Positions 47,997 to 57,463 of a stretch of 64,000 nucleotides of DNA are shown here, one piece after another (position 1 is the stretch's first letter; every line of letters begins with the position of its first letter). A program made the position numbers and the translations under genes. A model generated the notes under the pieces. That model had not been told where the DNA came from. It was given only the letters and a program-made list of their open reading frames with translations, and searched no databases. Source of the DNA: Burkholderia sp. 8Y. GTDB lineage: Bacteria; Pseudomonadota; Gammaproteobacteria; Burkholderiales; Burkholderiaceae. The stretch is taken from the NCBI RefSeq assembly GCF_902506145.1, contig NZ_LR733520.1:1026640-1090639 (forward strand). The letters run 5' to 3'.

Positions 47997-48530
47997 ATCG
48001 CTACTGATAAGTCGTCACATCGCATCAACGGTGAAATCACTGCACCGGAAGTGCGCTTGGTCGGAGTGGACAACGAGCCGCTCGGAATCGTGAAACTGGC
48101 CGAGGCGTTCCGTCAATCGGAACAGCTCGACGTGGATCTCGTCGAAATCGCGCCGCAGGCCTCGCCGCCTGTCTGCCGTTTGATGGATTACGGCAAGTTC
48201 AAGTACTCGGAAGCGAAGAAGCAGCACGAGGCAAAACTGAAGCAGAAGATCGTGCAGGTGAAGGAAGTCAAATTCCGCCCCGGCACGGATGACGGTGACT
48301 ACAACGTCAAGCTGCGCAACCTCACGCGCTTCCTCGAAGACGGCGACAAGACGAAAATCACGTTGCGTTTCCGCGGACGCGAAATGGCGCACCAGGAAAT
48401 CGGCATGCGCATGCTCGAACGCCTGAAGGCCGATCTGGATGAAGTCGGCCAGGTCGAGCAGATGCCGAAGATGGAAGGCCGCCAGATGATCATGGTTCTG
48501 GCGCCGAAAAAGAAGGCGAAGCAAGCATAG
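47997..48530 (+). CDS. infC: Translation initiation factor IF-3 (ATC start)
   Basis: A 177-residue IF-3. Domain N ([23 protein letters not shown]) and domain C ([49 protein letters not shown]) match the family over full length. The start is taken as ATC at 47997, translated Met; the frame has a TAG at 47982-47984 and the first standard codon is a GTG at 48051, which would remove the conserved HRIN segment. AGAGGAAA precedes the ATC. Rare start codons in infC allow IF-3 to repress its own translation. Confidence 0.9.
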   Translation: MATDKSSHRINGEITAPEVRLVGVDNEPLGIVKLAEAFRQSEQLDVDLVEIAPQASPPVCRLMDYGKFKYSEAKKQHEAKLKQKIVQVKEVKFRPGTDDGDYNVKLRNLTRFLEDGDKTKITLRFRGREMAHQEIGMRMLERLKADLDEVGQVEQMPKMEGRQMIMVLAPKKKAKQA

Positions 48531-48763
48531 GTAGTCAGGCGATGGATCGCGCGCCGCCCGGTCTGTGAACAGGGCGGCCAGCGCGGCATTGCCGGTGGTT
48601 TCAGAAGCGCGCCGGTTGAGTGGCGCGGTTCATGAAAAGCGGCGGTCTCGAAGACCGTTCGCATACAAGTGGCGCGTGGGTTTCGAAGGGCGGGAAGGGA
48701 TCTTGGCCAGTACGGGCGGATCAGCCGCACACCCATGACCATCTAATAAACTGGAGTAGTTTC
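48531..48763 (+). promoter_or_regulatory. infC-rpmI intergenic leader
   Basis: A 233-base spacer inside the operon. A hairpin GCCGCCC (48554-48560) with GGGCGGC further on, and additional GC-rich segments, suggest folded RNA. In enterics ribosomal protein L20 binds such a region and represses rpmI-rplT; whether it does here is unknown. Confidence 0.35.
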
Positions 48764-48961
48764 ATGCCGAAGATGAAGACCAAGAAGAGTGCTGCGAAGC
48801 GCTTCGTGGTGCGTCCGGGCGGTACCGTCAAGCGCGGTCAGGCCTTCAAGCGCCACATTCTTACCAAGAAAACCACCAAGAACAAACGCCATCTGCGTGG
48901 CGCCACGGCCGTTCATGATTCCGATCTGAACTCCGTCCGCGCAATGCTGCCGTTCGCCTAA
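48764..48961 (+). CDS. rpmI: 50S ribosomal protein L35
   Basis: A 65-residue basic protein matching L35 ([14 protein letters not shown] start and [12 protein letters not shown]). ATG 48764 with CTGGAG in front. It is followed by rplT 25 bases on. Confidence 0.97.
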
Positions 48962-48986
48962 CCTCATCTAACTTAAGGAGCGCAAC

Positions 48987-49346
48987 ATGCCTCGAGTAAA
49001 ACGTGGGGTTACCGCACGGGCCCGTCACAAGAAAATCATTCGTCTGGCCAAGGGTTACCGCGGCCGTCGCAATAACGTCTATCGCATCGCCAAGCAGGCG
49101 GTCATGCGCGCTGGGCAATACGCCTATCGCGATCGCCGCAACAAGAAGCGTGTGTTCCGCGCATTGTGGATCACGCGTATCAACGCGGCGGTGCGTCAGC
49201 ACGACATGACCTACAGCGTGTTCATCAACGGCCTGAAGAAGGCTTCGATCGAACTCGACCGCAAGGTTCTGGCTGACATGGCTGTGTTCGACAAGGCTGC
49301 TTTTGCTGCGATCGTCAAGCAGGTGAAAGCCGCCGTTGCAGCCTAA
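48987..49346 (+). CDS. rplT: 50S ribosomal protein L20
   Basis: A 119-residue L20 with the classic [51 protein letters not shown] region. It binds 23S rRNA early in 50S assembly and in other bacteria represses its own operon. AAGGAG precedes the ATG. A terminator lies downstream. Confidence 0.98.
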   Translation: MPRVKRGVTARARHKKIIRLAKGYRGRRNNVYRIAKQAVMRAGQYAYRDRRNKKRVFRALWITRINAAVRQHDMTYSVFINGLKKASIELDRKVLADMAVFDKAAFAAIVKQVKAAVAA

Positions 49347-49412
49347 TTGCAAAATTAGTACTGCGTGGTTCGCCTGAGCGTTGCCGTGACGTAGACGGCT
49401 GCGCAAAGGCAG

Positions 49413-49442
49413 AAAACGGGGCTCTCACCGAGCCCCGTTTTT
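49413..49442 (+). terminator. Terminator between rplT and pheS
   Basis: A 12-bp stem (49413-49424 with 49430-49441), 5-base loop and a run of T to 49442. It separates rplT from pheS, either fully or as an attenuator. Confidence 0.9.
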
Positions 49443-49451
49443 GTTGGCCGG

Positions 49452-49499
49452 ACGGTTTTGCGCATGACTTGATTGTTCGCAGGTCACGCCCAAAACCGT
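49452..49499 (+). promoter_or_regulatory. Long hairpin in the pheS leader
   Basis: ACGGTTTTG (49452-49460) and CAAAACCGT (49491-49499) are perfect complements, and the inner flanks (TGAC 49465-49468, GTCA 49482-49485) continue the helix with two mismatches in between. No T run follows. It could be an mRNA structure controlling pheS or part of a promoter region. Confidence 0.6.
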
Positions 49500-49539
49500 T
49501 AATCAGAATAGAACTTTCGACGTTGAAAAGATGGGATCA

Positions 49540-50553
49540 ATGGATCTGGACCAGATTGTCGCCGACGCGAAAAGCGCCTTTGAAAACGCCACCGATGCCA
49601 CGACGCTCGAAAACGAGAAGGCCCGCTTTCTCGGCAAGTCCGGCGCGCTGACGGAACTGCTGAAGGGCCTGGGCAAGCTCGATCCCGAGGCGAAGAAAAC
49701 TGAAGGCGCGCGCATCAATCTCGCCAAGCAGCAGGTCGAGGCCGCGCTTAACGCGCGCCGTCAGGCGCTGGCCGATGCGCTGTTGAACCAGCGCCTCGCC
49801 GCTGAAGCGATCGACGTCACGCTTCCCGGGCGCGGCGCGGGCGCGGGCACGCTGCATCCGGTGATGCGCACGTGGGAACGCGTCGAGCAGATTTTCGGCT
49901 CGATCGGTTTCGACGTGGCCGACGGTCCCGAGATCGAGACCGACTGGTATAACTTCACCGCGCTGAACAGCCCGGAGAACCATCCGGCGCGCTCGATGCA
50001 AGACACGTTTTACGTCGATGGCAAGGACGCCGAAGGACGCCCGCTCTTGCTTCGCACGCATACGAGCCCGATGCAGGTGCGCTACGCGCGCATGAACAAA
50101 CCGCCGATCAAGGTGATCGTGCCGGGCCGCACGTATCGCGTGGACAGCGACGCCACGCACTCGCCCATGTTCAATCAGGTCGAGGGTCTGTGGATCGAAG
50201 AGAACATCAGCTTCGCGGACCTCAAGGGCGTCTATACCGATTTCCTCAAGAAGTTCTTCGAGCGCGACGACATCCTCGTGCGCTTCCGCCCGTCGTATTT
50301 TCCGTTCACCGAGCCGTCCGCCGAAATCGACATGATGTTCGAACACGGCAAGAACGCGGGCAAGTGGCTGGAAATCTCCGGCTCGGGTCAGGTGCATCCG
50401 ACCGTCATCCGCAACATGGGTCTGGACCCGGAGCGGTATATCGGCTTCGCATTTGGCAGCGGCCTCGAGCGTCTGACCATGCTGCGTTACGGCGTGCAGG
50501 ACTTGCGCCTCTTCTTCGAAAACGACCTGCGTTTTCTGCGCCAGTTCGCCTGA
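49540..50553 (+). CDS. pheS: Phenylalanyl-tRNA synthetase alpha subunit
   Basis: A 337-residue alpha chain. N-terminal coiled coil (about 5-85) for tRNA, then the class II catalytic domain with [11 protein letters not shown], motif 2 ([22 protein letters not shown]) and motif 3 ([17 protein letters not shown]). The start is ATG 49540; an ATG three codons earlier is possible. It works as alpha2-beta2 with PheT. Confidence 0.97.
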   Translation: MDLDQIVADAKSAFENATDATTLENEKARFLGKSGALTELLKGLGKLDPEAKKTEGARINLAKQQVEAALNARRQALADALLNQRLAAEAIDVTLPGRGAGAGTLHPVMRTWERVEQIFGSIGFDVADGPEIETDWYNFTALNSPENHPARSMQDTFYVDGKDAEGRPLLLRTHTSPMQVRYARMNKPPIKVIVPGRTYRVDSDATHSPMFNQVEGLWIEENISFADLKGVYTDFLKKFFERDDILVRFRPSYFPFTEPSAEIDMMFEHGKNAGKWLEISGSGQVHPTVIRNMGLDPERYIGFAFGSGLERLTMLRYGVQDLRLFFENDLRFLRQFA

Positions 50554-50629
50554 CGCCGCACAGCCCGCGACGCCCGGTCTTCACGGAACATCGGGCGAGA
50601 GACACCCCCTCATTCGAACGTAGACACAC

Positions 50630-53062
50630 ATGCAATTCCCCGAATCATGGCTCCGTAGCTTCGTCGATCCCAAGCTCTCCACCGACGAACTCGCTCACGC
50701 GCTGACGATGGCCGGTCTCGAAGTCGAAGACCTGCGCCCGGTCGCGCCGCCGACCGCGAAGATCGTTGTCGGGCAAGTGCTGGAAGTGGCGAAGCATCCG
50801 AACGCCGACAAGCTCAACGTCTGTCAGGTCGATGCTGGCACGGGCGAGCAGTTGAACATTGTCTGCGGCGCGCCGAATGTGTCGCCGGGCATCAAGGTGC
50901 CGGTCGCGCTGATCGGCGCGGTGTTGCCGCCGGTGGAAGCGGGCGGCGAGCCGTTCGCCATCAAGCCGACGAAACTGCGCGGCATCGACAGTCAGGGCAT
51001 GCTGTGCTCGGCGCGCGAACTGAAGCTGTCGGAAGATCACAGCGGTCTGCTGATTCTCCCGGCGGACGCGCAAGTCGGCCAGGACATCCGCGAAGCGTTG
51101 AATCTCGACGACACCGTCTTCGAAATCAAGCTCACGCCGAACAAGGCGGATTGCCTCTCGGTGTTCGGCGTCGCCCGCGAAACCGCTGCCATCACCGGCG
51201 CGCCGCTCAAGACGCTCGACATGCCGCCCGTCAAGACGACGCTCGACGAAAAGCTGCCGGTCAAGGTGCTGGCGCCGGACTTGTGCGGCCGCTTCTCGGG
51301 CCGCGTGATTCGCGGCGTGAACGCGCACGCGAAGACGCCGCAATGGATGGTCGAGCGCCTTGAGCGCGCGGGCCAGCGCAGCATTTCCGCGCTCGTCGAT
51401 ATCTCGAATTACGTGATGCTGGAACTCGGCCGCCCGACGCACGTGTTCGACCTCGACAAGATTCACGGCGGCATCGAAGTGCGCTGGGGCAAGAAGGGCG
51501 AATCGCTCAAGCTTCTGAACGGCAACACCGTCGAACTGGATGAAACCGTCGGCGTGATCGCGGACGATCGCCACGTTGAGAGTCTCGCGGGCATCATGGG
51601 CGGCGACAGCACGGCCGTCTCGCTCGATACCACGAACATCTATCTCGAAGCCGCGTTCTGGTGGCCCGACGCCATCCGCGGCCGTGCGCGCAAGTACAAC
51701 TTTTCGACGGACGCGGCGCACCGCTTCGAGCGCGGCGTCGATTACTCGACGACGGTCGAGCACATCGAACGCATCTCGCAACTGATTCTCGATATTTGCG
51801 GCGGCGAGGCCGGTCCGGTCGACGATCAGATTCTCAACGTGCCAGAGCGTCGTCCGGTGACGATGCGCGTCGAACGCGCGCATCGCATCATTGGCGTGAA
51901 GATCGGCGCGGAAGAGATCGCACAGATTTTCACGCGCCTGAACCTCGCGTTCGAACGTGACGGCGACACCTTCAAGGTCACGCCGCCGCCGTATCGCTTC
52001 GATATCGAGATCGAGGAAGACCTGATCGAGGAAGTCGCGCGCATCTACGGCTTTGAGAAGATTCCGGCGCGGCCGCCCGTCGCGGCAAGCGAAATGCGGC
52101 GCACGAACGAGACGAGCCGCTCCATTCACGTGCTGCGTCATGCCGTTGCCGCACGCGATTATTCCGAGACGGTCAACTTCAGTTTCGTGGACGCCGAGTG
52201 GGAGAAGGACTTCGCCGGCAATGAGAATCCGGTGCGGCTCATCAACCCGATCGCGAGCCAGCTTTCGGTCATGCGCACGACGTTGTTCGGCAGCCTGATC
52301 GACGTGCTGCGCTACAACCTGAACCGCCGCGCAGACCGTATTCGCGTGTTCGAAGCGGGGCGCGTGTTCCTGCGCGACGCGTCGGTGAAGGCGGGCGAAC
52401 TCACGGTCGAGGGATTCGCGCAGCCCAAGCGCATCGGCGGTCTCGCGTACGGTCCCGCGCTCGACGAGCAGTGGGGCGTGGCGTCGCGCCAGGTCGATTT
52501 CTTCGACGTGAAGGGCGATGTCGAGGCGTTGTTCGCGCCGGTCGTGCCGCGCTTCGTCAAGGCCGAGCATCCGGCGCTGCATCCGGGGCGCAGCGCGCGC
52601 ATCGACGTGGCGGGGCGCGCGGTCGGCTGGATCGGCGAACTGCACCCGCGCTGGCTGCAAAAGTATGACCTGCCGCACGCGCCGATTCTCTTCGAGATCG
52701 ACGCCGAAGCACTGATGGACCGCGCGTTGCCGACGCCGTCCGACGTATCGAAATTCCCGCCGGTGCGCCGTGATATTGCCATCGTCGTGGATCAGGCGGT
52801 GCCCGTGCAGGCGCTGCTCGACGAGCTGGAAAACGCCCGTTCCGAGCCCCCCTGCAAGCACGTCACGAGGGTTGCGCTTTTCGACGAATTCCGTCCAAAA
52901 TCAAACACTTCCGGCGGTTTGGGAGCGCATGAGAAAAGTCTTGCCTTCCGTGTAACGTTGCAAGATACTGGCGGCACGCTTCAGGACGAAACGGTCGACA
53001 CGGCCATCAAAACGCTGGTGGATCGCCTGGCTCGAGTACACGGCGCGCGGTTGCGCGGATAG
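50630..53062 (+). CDS. pheT: Phenylalanyl-tRNA synthetase beta subunit
   Basis: An 810-residue beta chain. EMAP-like tRNA-binding region (about 40-150), B3/B4 editing region, B5 domain, catalytic-like core and C-terminal ferredoxin-fold anticodon domain ([25 protein letters not shown]). The full length and order fit E. coli PheT. It starts 76 bases after pheS. Confidence 0.97.
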   Translation: MQFPESWLRSFVDPKLSTDELAHALTMAGLEVEDLRPVAPPTAKIVVGQVLEVAKHPNADKLNVCQVDAGTGEQLNIVCGAPNVSPGIKVPVALIGAVLPPVEAGGEPFAIKPTKLRGIDSQGMLCSARELKLSEDHSGLLILPADAQVGQDIREALNLDDTVFEIKLTPNKADCLSVFGVARETAAITGAPLKTLDMPPVKTTLDEKLPVKVLAPDLCGRFSGRVIRGVNAHAKTPQWMVERLERAGQRSISALVDISNYVMLELGRPTHVFDLDKIHGGIEVRWGKKGESLKLLNGNTVELDETVGVIADDRHVESLAGIMGGDSTAVSLDTTNIYLEAAFWWPDAIRGRARKYNFSTDAAHRFERGVDYSTTVEHIERISQLILDICGGEAGPVDDQILNVPERRPVTMRVERAHRIIGVKIGAEEIAQIFTRLNLAFERDGDTFKVTPPPYRFDIEIEEDLIEEVARIYGFEKIPARPPVAASEMRRTNETSRSIHVLRHAVAARDYSETVNFSFVDAEWEKDFAGNENPVRLINPIASQLSVMRTTLFGSLIDVLRYNLNRRADRIRVFEAGRVFLRDASVKAGELTVEGFAQPKRIGGLAYGPALDEQWGVASRQVDFFDVKGDVEALFAPVVPRFVKAEHPALHPGRSARIDVAGRAVGWIGELHPRWLQKYDLPHAPILFEIDAEALMDRALPTPSDVSKFPPVRRDIAIVVDQAVPVQALLDELENARSEPPCKHVTRVALFDEFRPKSNTSGGLGAHEKSLAFRVTLQDTGGTLQDETVDTAIKTLVDRLARVHGARLRG

Positions 53063-53109
53063 CCCGCAGTTGGCCCCTCCGTCTCAATTGCATTTGCCGT
53101 TTTACCGAT

Positions 53110-53517
53110 ATGAACCAAATGAACTCGAGTGATTTCGAAGCCCTTCTTTCGGCGCAGCGTAGCGCCATGACCCGAGACAACACCACTTCGGGCGCGTTGT
53201 CGAATGACACGCCGACGCTCACCAAGGCCGAACTGGCGGAAATGCTGTTCGACCACGTCGGTCTGAACAAGCGCGAAGCGAAGGACATGGTCGAAGCGTT
53301 CTTCGAGGTCATCCGCGACGCGCTCGAAAGCGGCGACAGCGTCAAGCTGTCGGGCTTCGGCAACTTCCAGTTGCGCGACAAGCCGCAGCGCCCGGGGCGC
53401 AACCCGAAGACGGGCGAAGCCATTCCCATTGCAGCGCGGCGCGTCGTCACTTTTCATGCAAGTCAGAAACTGAAGGCGCTGGTCGAAACAGGAGCGGAGA
53501 CGAGTCTGACTCGCTGA
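53110..53517 (+). CDS. ihfA: Integration host factor alpha subunit
   Basis: A 135-residue IHF-alpha. The HU/IHF core (about 36-130; [71 protein letters not shown]) is complete with the intercalating Pro in RPGRNPKTG. Some 35 residues of unusual polar sequence lie before the core; E. coli IHF-alpha is about 99 residues. An internal ATG (53167, Met20) could be an alternative start. It is downstream of pheT as in many bacteria. Confidence 0.95.
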   Translation: MNQMNSSDFEALLSAQRSAMTRDNTTSGALSNDTPTLTKAELAEMLFDHVGLNKREAKDMVEAFFEVIRDALESGDSVKLSGFGNFQLRDKPQRPGRNPKTGEAIPIAARRVVTFHASQKLKALVETGAETSLTR

Positions 53518-53600
53518 CGCTTATCTCGCGCCGATAGGCGCATCCCGCTGTCCGACCGCCGCGCTTCATCGACATCACTCACCACGATGGTTGATCGACG

Positions 53601-53984
53601 ATGGAAAAAGTCGTCTTGCCTCCGATCCCGGCCAAGCGTTATTTCACGATTGGCGAAGTCAGCGAGCTGTGCGGTGTCAAGCCGCACGTGCTGCGCTATT
53701 GGGAACAGGAGTTCACGCAGCTGAGGCCGGTCAAGCGGCGCGGCAATCGCCGGTATTATCAGCATCACGAAGTCTTGCTGATCCGGCGCATTCGGGAGCT
53801 GTTGTACGAGCAGGGCTTCACGATCAACGGCGCGCGCAATCGGCTCGATGCGCAAGGACGCGCCAATGGCGACGACGCCCTGTCCGCCGAGTCGTCCGCG
53901 GCGGGAGAAGCACAACAGCCGGCGGTCGATGTGGATCAGCTTCGCAAGGAGATCATGCAGGTGATCGATCTGCTCGGCGAGTGA
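53601..53984 (+). CDS. MerR-family regulator
   Basis: A 127-residue MerR-type regulator. The N-terminal winged HTH is clear (YFTIGEVSELCGVKPHVLRYWEQEFTQLRPVKRRGNRRYYQHHEVLLI). No metal-binding Cys cluster is in the C terminus, so it is not a metal sensor of the classical kind. It follows ihfA in the common betaproteobacterial order pheT-ihfA-merR. Target unknown. Confidence 0.92.
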   Translation: MEKVVLPPIPAKRYFTIGEVSELCGVKPHVLRYWEQEFTQLRPVKRRGNRRYYQHHEVLLIRRIRELLYEQGFTINGARNRLDAQGRANGDDALSAESSAAGEAQQPAVDVDQLRKEIMQVIDLLGE

Positions 53985-54005
53985 GCGCCCGTCTCTCGGA
54001 CACGA

Positions 54006-54036
54006 AAAAAGCCGCGATCGCGTATCGCGGCTTTTT
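54006..54036 (+). terminator. Terminator after the MerR gene
   Basis: A 13-bp stem (54006-54018 with 54024-54036), 5-base loop and T run. Confidence 0.92.
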
Positions 54037-54112
54037 CTTTTGTATCGAGCGTGCGCTCAACGCCGGCTGTACGATAGTCGCGTCTCTTTCTCGTTCTCTT
54101 CCAGGAGGGCTT

Positions 54113-54712
54113 ATGCGAGTGTTGATCGTGGGCGCGACGGGATTGCTGGGCTCGGAGATCGCGCGGATTTTGGCGCCCGAGCACGAAATCATCACGGCGA
54201 GCCGCAAGGGCTCGGAGGTCGCCGTGGATGTGTCGGACAAGGCGAGCATCGCGGCGATGTACGCGAAGCTGGGCAATGTGGGCGCGGTGCTATGCGTTGG
54301 CGGGACGGCGAAGTTCGCGCCCCTCGACTCCCTTTCCGACGACGACTACGCGTTCAGTCTCGCCCACAAGCTGATGGGGCAGGTCAACCTCGTGCGCTGC
54401 GCGATCGGACACGTGGGCGAGGGCGGCTGCATCACGCTGACGAGCGGCACGCTCGCTCAACAGCCGATGGTCGGCAGCGCGGCCGTGAGTATCGTCAATG
54501 CGGGCGTCGAAGGATTCGCGCGTGCGGCGGCGTTGGAATTGCAGGGGAAGATGCGCGTCAACGTGGTGAGCCCGGGATGGGTCGCCGAGACGCTTCAATC
54601 GATGGGCAAAGATCCGTCTGGCGGCATCCCGGCTGCGGATGTGGCGAGGGCGTACAAGCGCACGATCGACGAACCGATGACCGGACAAGTGCTGCTCGCC
54701 GCCAAAGGATGA
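54113..54712 (+). CDS. Short-chain dehydrogenase/reductase, short form
   Basis: A 199-residue SDR. Cofactor motif VGATGLLG, then GGTAKFAP, and ELQGKMRVNVVSPGWV. The usual Tyr-x3-Lys is not found: the position reads GSAAVSIVNAGVEGF, so catalytic residues are degenerate or differ from the classical type. ATG 54113 with AGGAGG. The last helix is short. Function unknown. Confidence 0.85.
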   Translation: MRVLIVGATGLLGSEIARILAPEHEIITASRKGSEVAVDVSDKASIAAMYAKLGNVGAVLCVGGTAKFAPLDSLSDDDYAFSLAHKLMGQVNLVRCAIGHVGEGGCITLTSGTLAQQPMVGSAAVSIVNAGVEGFARAAALELQGKMRVNVVSPGWVAETLQSMGKDPSGGIPAADVARAYKRTIDEPMTGQVLLAAKG

Positions 54713-54718
54713 GCGGTG

Positions 54719-55042
54719 TCAGCCCGGTGCGGCCTCGACGCTTTTCGACGAGGCCGCGACGGACGAATACACGATGCTTGGCCCGATTCCGGGTGGCGGA
54801 TAGATGCGCCAGTCGTTCGCGCCGTGGTGGAAGAAGTAGAGCGCATAGAAGCCGCCGCGCTCGATGTCCGGCGCGCTCACGCAGACGTAGCGGCTTCCGC
54901 CGAAATAGATGCGGCCGAAGCGCGTGACGCGCGCAGCACTTCTCGCATCGAACCTTCTGGCGATCTCAGTGCGCAACGAGGATGGGGTGTAACCGGGCCG
55001 GGCGCGCCGTGCATGGACGGGCGTGCAAGCGGACAGAGGCAT
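54719..55042 (-). CDS. Hypothetical protein, 107 residues
   Basis: An unrecognised protein. The middle part RIYFGGSRYVCVSAPDIERGGFYALYFFHHGANDWRIYPPPGIG looks like a beta-rich domain, and the Ser/Ala tail is disordered. An AGGAG sits before the ATG at 55042. It might be exported, but the N terminus (MPLSACTPVHARRARPG) is not a clean signal peptide. It is tail-to-tail with the SDR gene. Confidence 0.6.
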   Translation of the reverse strand: MPLSACTPVHARRARPGYTPSSLRTEIARRFDARSAARVTRFGRIYFGGSRYVCVSAPDIERGGFYALYFFHHGANDWRIYPPPGIGPSIVYSSVAASSKSVEAAPG

Positions 55043-55191
55043 TGCGGTGCCGCTCCTTAAGTGTCAGGTGAACATTAGAGCTTAAGTCGCTGTTACGCAA
55101 GTGAATTCTGCGCACGGCAACGGTTGGGACGTGGCCTTGGCCGAGCGGCGGCGTAGCCTCGGGCGGTTGAGTTCTGAACCGCCAGAAAGAC
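55043..55191. other. Intergenic stretch left of the tRNA-Pro fragment
   Basis: Between the hypothetical gene and the terminator, no gene is supported on either strand. It probably includes the promoter of the hypothetical gene on the minus strand. Confidence 0.4.
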
Positions 55192-55226
55192 AAAAGGCTC
55201 TCCGGCCAGAAGCCGGAGAGCCTTTT
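55192..55226 (-). terminator. Terminator beside the tRNA-Pro fragment
   Basis: A 14-bp stem (55192-55205 with 55213-55226), 7-base loop, and T on the minus strand. It probably once ended the tRNA-Pro transcript before the insertion. Confidence 0.85.
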
Positions 55227-55230
55227 GAAT

Positions 55231-55280
<50 letters not shown>

Positions 55281-55530
55281 AATTCGCGAGCTTTGTCCCA
55301 CATTCTTTGTTGCTTCTCGTGCGTTCCATGAAGCGGCATGAAATGTCGGTTACTTATGCCGTATTTTCCTTCTCGCGTTTGTCGCTCGTGCTTGGGCGAG
55401 ATCGGCTCGTGTTGGGGAATGGAATCGGTGAAGCGAGGTAATGAGGGGTGCCTGTCATTATTGAGATGACTCTCCGGTGCAGAGTTTCCAACCCGCTACG
55501 ATTTGCACTCCAGTCAAAGACGGAGGTGAC
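55281..55530. other. Left non-coding part of the island
   Basis: 250 bases between the left repeat and the effector gene. No integrase remnant is recognised and no long frame is convincing. GGAGG at 55522-55526 belongs to the next gene. Confidence 0.4.
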
Positions 55531-56550
55531 ATGTCGTTTCCCGAATGGGGGCATTCAACCAACGCGCTTTATGTGCCGTTGCGGCAATGGGGTTGGCAAT
55601 GCGCGCTAATGCCAGCGTGTGAAGTGAAAGAAAAAAGCAGCTTCAACGGATCACTGTCGTTCGACGAGCGCGAGAAGAAGCGGAGAGAACGGAAGAAGCA
55701 GATGGGGCAGGATAAGGAAGACTTTATTCGACTGTTCAGGGTGGATATCGATCCACGCGACGCAGCAGGCTCTTTCGAAGTCAGACACTACGCGGACTTC
55801 ATCCGCGACACGCGACGGGCGTCGGATGGAGGCTTGCGCGATGGCGACGGCATCACGCGCGTGCTGCGCAATGCCGCGCGTGACGGCCGTATCATCCCCG
55901 TGATTAATCGCGCGTGGTACGGCAGCCAGCGGGTGTTTAGGCACTACGCTCCGCAAGATTAGTCGCGCGACGGCAGCGGTGTTTCATTTTTCGCTAGCAC
56001 CGGCGGGGCGAATGCGCCGACAGGTCGGTTCACTGGCCCGTTCGCAGCCGCCATGCACGCGGCAGACACAGTGATGAATAGCAGACTCCCCGGCACCAGT
56101 CGCGTCTTTAGCGGCGCGGGAGCCGGCGGTAGCGGTAGTGGCGGATTCGACTGGCTTGGCGCTGCGAAATCGGTTGCCGGAGCGGTATTCGGCGGCGAAG
56201 ATTCGAGAGACGATAGCGGCGGTGATTCGATGCTCAAGAGCTTGTGCGAATCCGATGACGACGGCTCGTTGCTTGGTGATGCGCAGCCGTTCGAGTATCA
56301 GCCGGACATGCCAGACGGTAATGTATTCGACATTGCCAAGACGCCAAATGACGGTGAGTCGGGAACTTGGTACACGAATTCGGGCAGTGGCCAGATGCGA
56401 TTGTACAGAAGCGACGGTCAGCCTGTTGTGGATTTCGACTTCGATCACGATCATGGGCAAGGCGTACCGCACGCCCACAATTGGAGCGTTAACCCGCTCA
56501 CAGGAAAAAATAATCGCGGCTCGGGCGTTCCGTTCTCGATTCTTCCATAG
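55531..56550 (+). pseudogene. Effector-like protein, interrupted by an in-frame TAG
   Basis: One continuous frame of 339 codons, broken only by a TAG at 55960-55962. Part 1 (143 codons, ATG 55531 with GGAGG) contains a charged helix (FDEREKKRRERKKQ) and RVFRHYAPQD at the end. Part 2 runs S-R-D-G-S-G then a Gly/Ser-rich linker and a C-terminal domain with DFDFDHDHGQGVPHAHNW, resembling toxin tips of polymorphic systems. A single base (TGG to TAG) would explain the break. If the stop is real, part 2 could start at ATG 56053. No catalytic activity can be named. Confidence 0.6.
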
Positions 56551-56558
56551 GCTTCAAG

Positions 56559-56990
56559 ATGAAAACTCCCAATTACGCATGCGTTAAAGATGGCGCTGTG
56601 CTTCCTAGCTTCCACGATGCCGAACTCATCTCGCTAGAACACGATCCGGGCGCAAGGTCTCTTGTTCTTCGATTGAAAAGAGCGTCTGGTCCGGTCGAAA
56701 CGCTATTGTTCTCTGGAGTTGTTGCCCAACGAATGATTGACTTTGCGGATCAGAATGTCGCCTCTCGGCTATTGATTTCTCCGATGCGTAACTTCTCCAT
56801 TGATGATTTATCTGTGTGGGTTCGCTGGATGTACAGCCGGGACGACGCCAAGGCACCAGAACCGAGTCGCGCAATCATCGAGCAATTTCATCGGGACGTT
56901 ATAGACGGACGCAAAGCGCTCTTCATTCTCGACCCTTCGTGTGGCGCGGAAATGGCGGTGCTGTGTGAATCGATCTCGATCCTGACTTGA
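56559..56990 (+). CDS. Putative immunity-like partner protein
   Basis: A 143-residue acidic to neutral cytoplasmic protein. It starts 8 bases after the effector frame ends, so it is very likely co-transcribed. The beginning, FHDAELISLEHDPGARSLVLRLKRASG, is the layout of several small immunity-like proteins I have seen beside toxin genes. There is no signal peptide. Composition is AT-richer than its surroundings. The ribosome-binding site is weak (GGCTTCAAG). Function is inferred from position only. Confidence 0.6.
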   Translation: MKTPNYACVKDGAVLPSFHDAELISLEHDPGARSLVLRLKRASGPVETLLFSGVVAQRMIDFADQNVASRLLISPMRNFSIDDLSVWVRWMYSRDDAKAPEPSRAIIEQFHRDVIDGRKALFILDPSCGAEMAVLCESISILT

Positions 56991-57249
56991 CCTGAAGGAC
57001 ACGGAGCGCTACAAGACGAGCGGCGGTGGCAGATCGAACAACGCGCCAGCGCAGATAAGAAAGATTCGGACAAAAAGAAGGGCCAGCACGAAAGACCCAA
57101 GTGGGAATGTGCAGCGATCACAACCTTCGTTCGTCGCTCCATAAGGGAACGCAAGGTTGGTGCGCGCGGCTCCGGTAGCGCTCTCCGTCCTTGACCACGC
57201 GCGCAACGCCTTGTGAGGGCGCTGTGAGGGTCATGGCCTTGAATGCGAA
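56991..57249. other. Right non-coding part of the island
   Basis: About 260 bases with no supported gene. A minus-strand frame with a TTG start contains one hydrophobic stretch (57009-57206) but has no ribosome-binding site or homology that I recognise. Confidence 0.4.
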
Positions 57250-57283
57250 AAAGGACTTAGCCCGGTTAAGAGCTAAGTCCTTT
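57250..57283 (-). terminator. Terminator of tRNA-Pro
   Basis: A 12-bp stem (57250-57261 with 57272-57283), 10-base loop and T5 on the minus strand, placed 8 bases after the tRNA 3' end. Confidence 0.9.
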
Positions 57284-57286
57284 AAT

Positions 57287-57367
<81 letters not shown>

Positions 57368-57377
57368 AAAGAGCGAA

Positions 57378-57383
57378 AGTATA
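57378..57383 (-). promoter_or_regulatory. Possible -10 of tRNA-Pro
   Basis: TATACT on the minus strand, 10 bases before the tRNA start. The -35 area (TTCTAC) is weak. Confidence 0.45.
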
Positions 57384-57463
57384 TCAGAGCGAAACGAATA
57401 GTAGAACTGCTTCAGCGATTTTTACGGCAAACATCGAAGAATCCACTTCTGCCGCTCAAGGTC

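Noticed and set aside
55281..55530. Searched for an integrase remnant next to the left repeat
   Set aside because: No frame on either strand shows a tyrosine-recombinase R-H-R-Y pattern.
57009..57206. Small hydrophobic minus-strand frame on the island
   Set aside because: TTG start without a ribosome-binding site and no recognised similarity; kept only as a remark.
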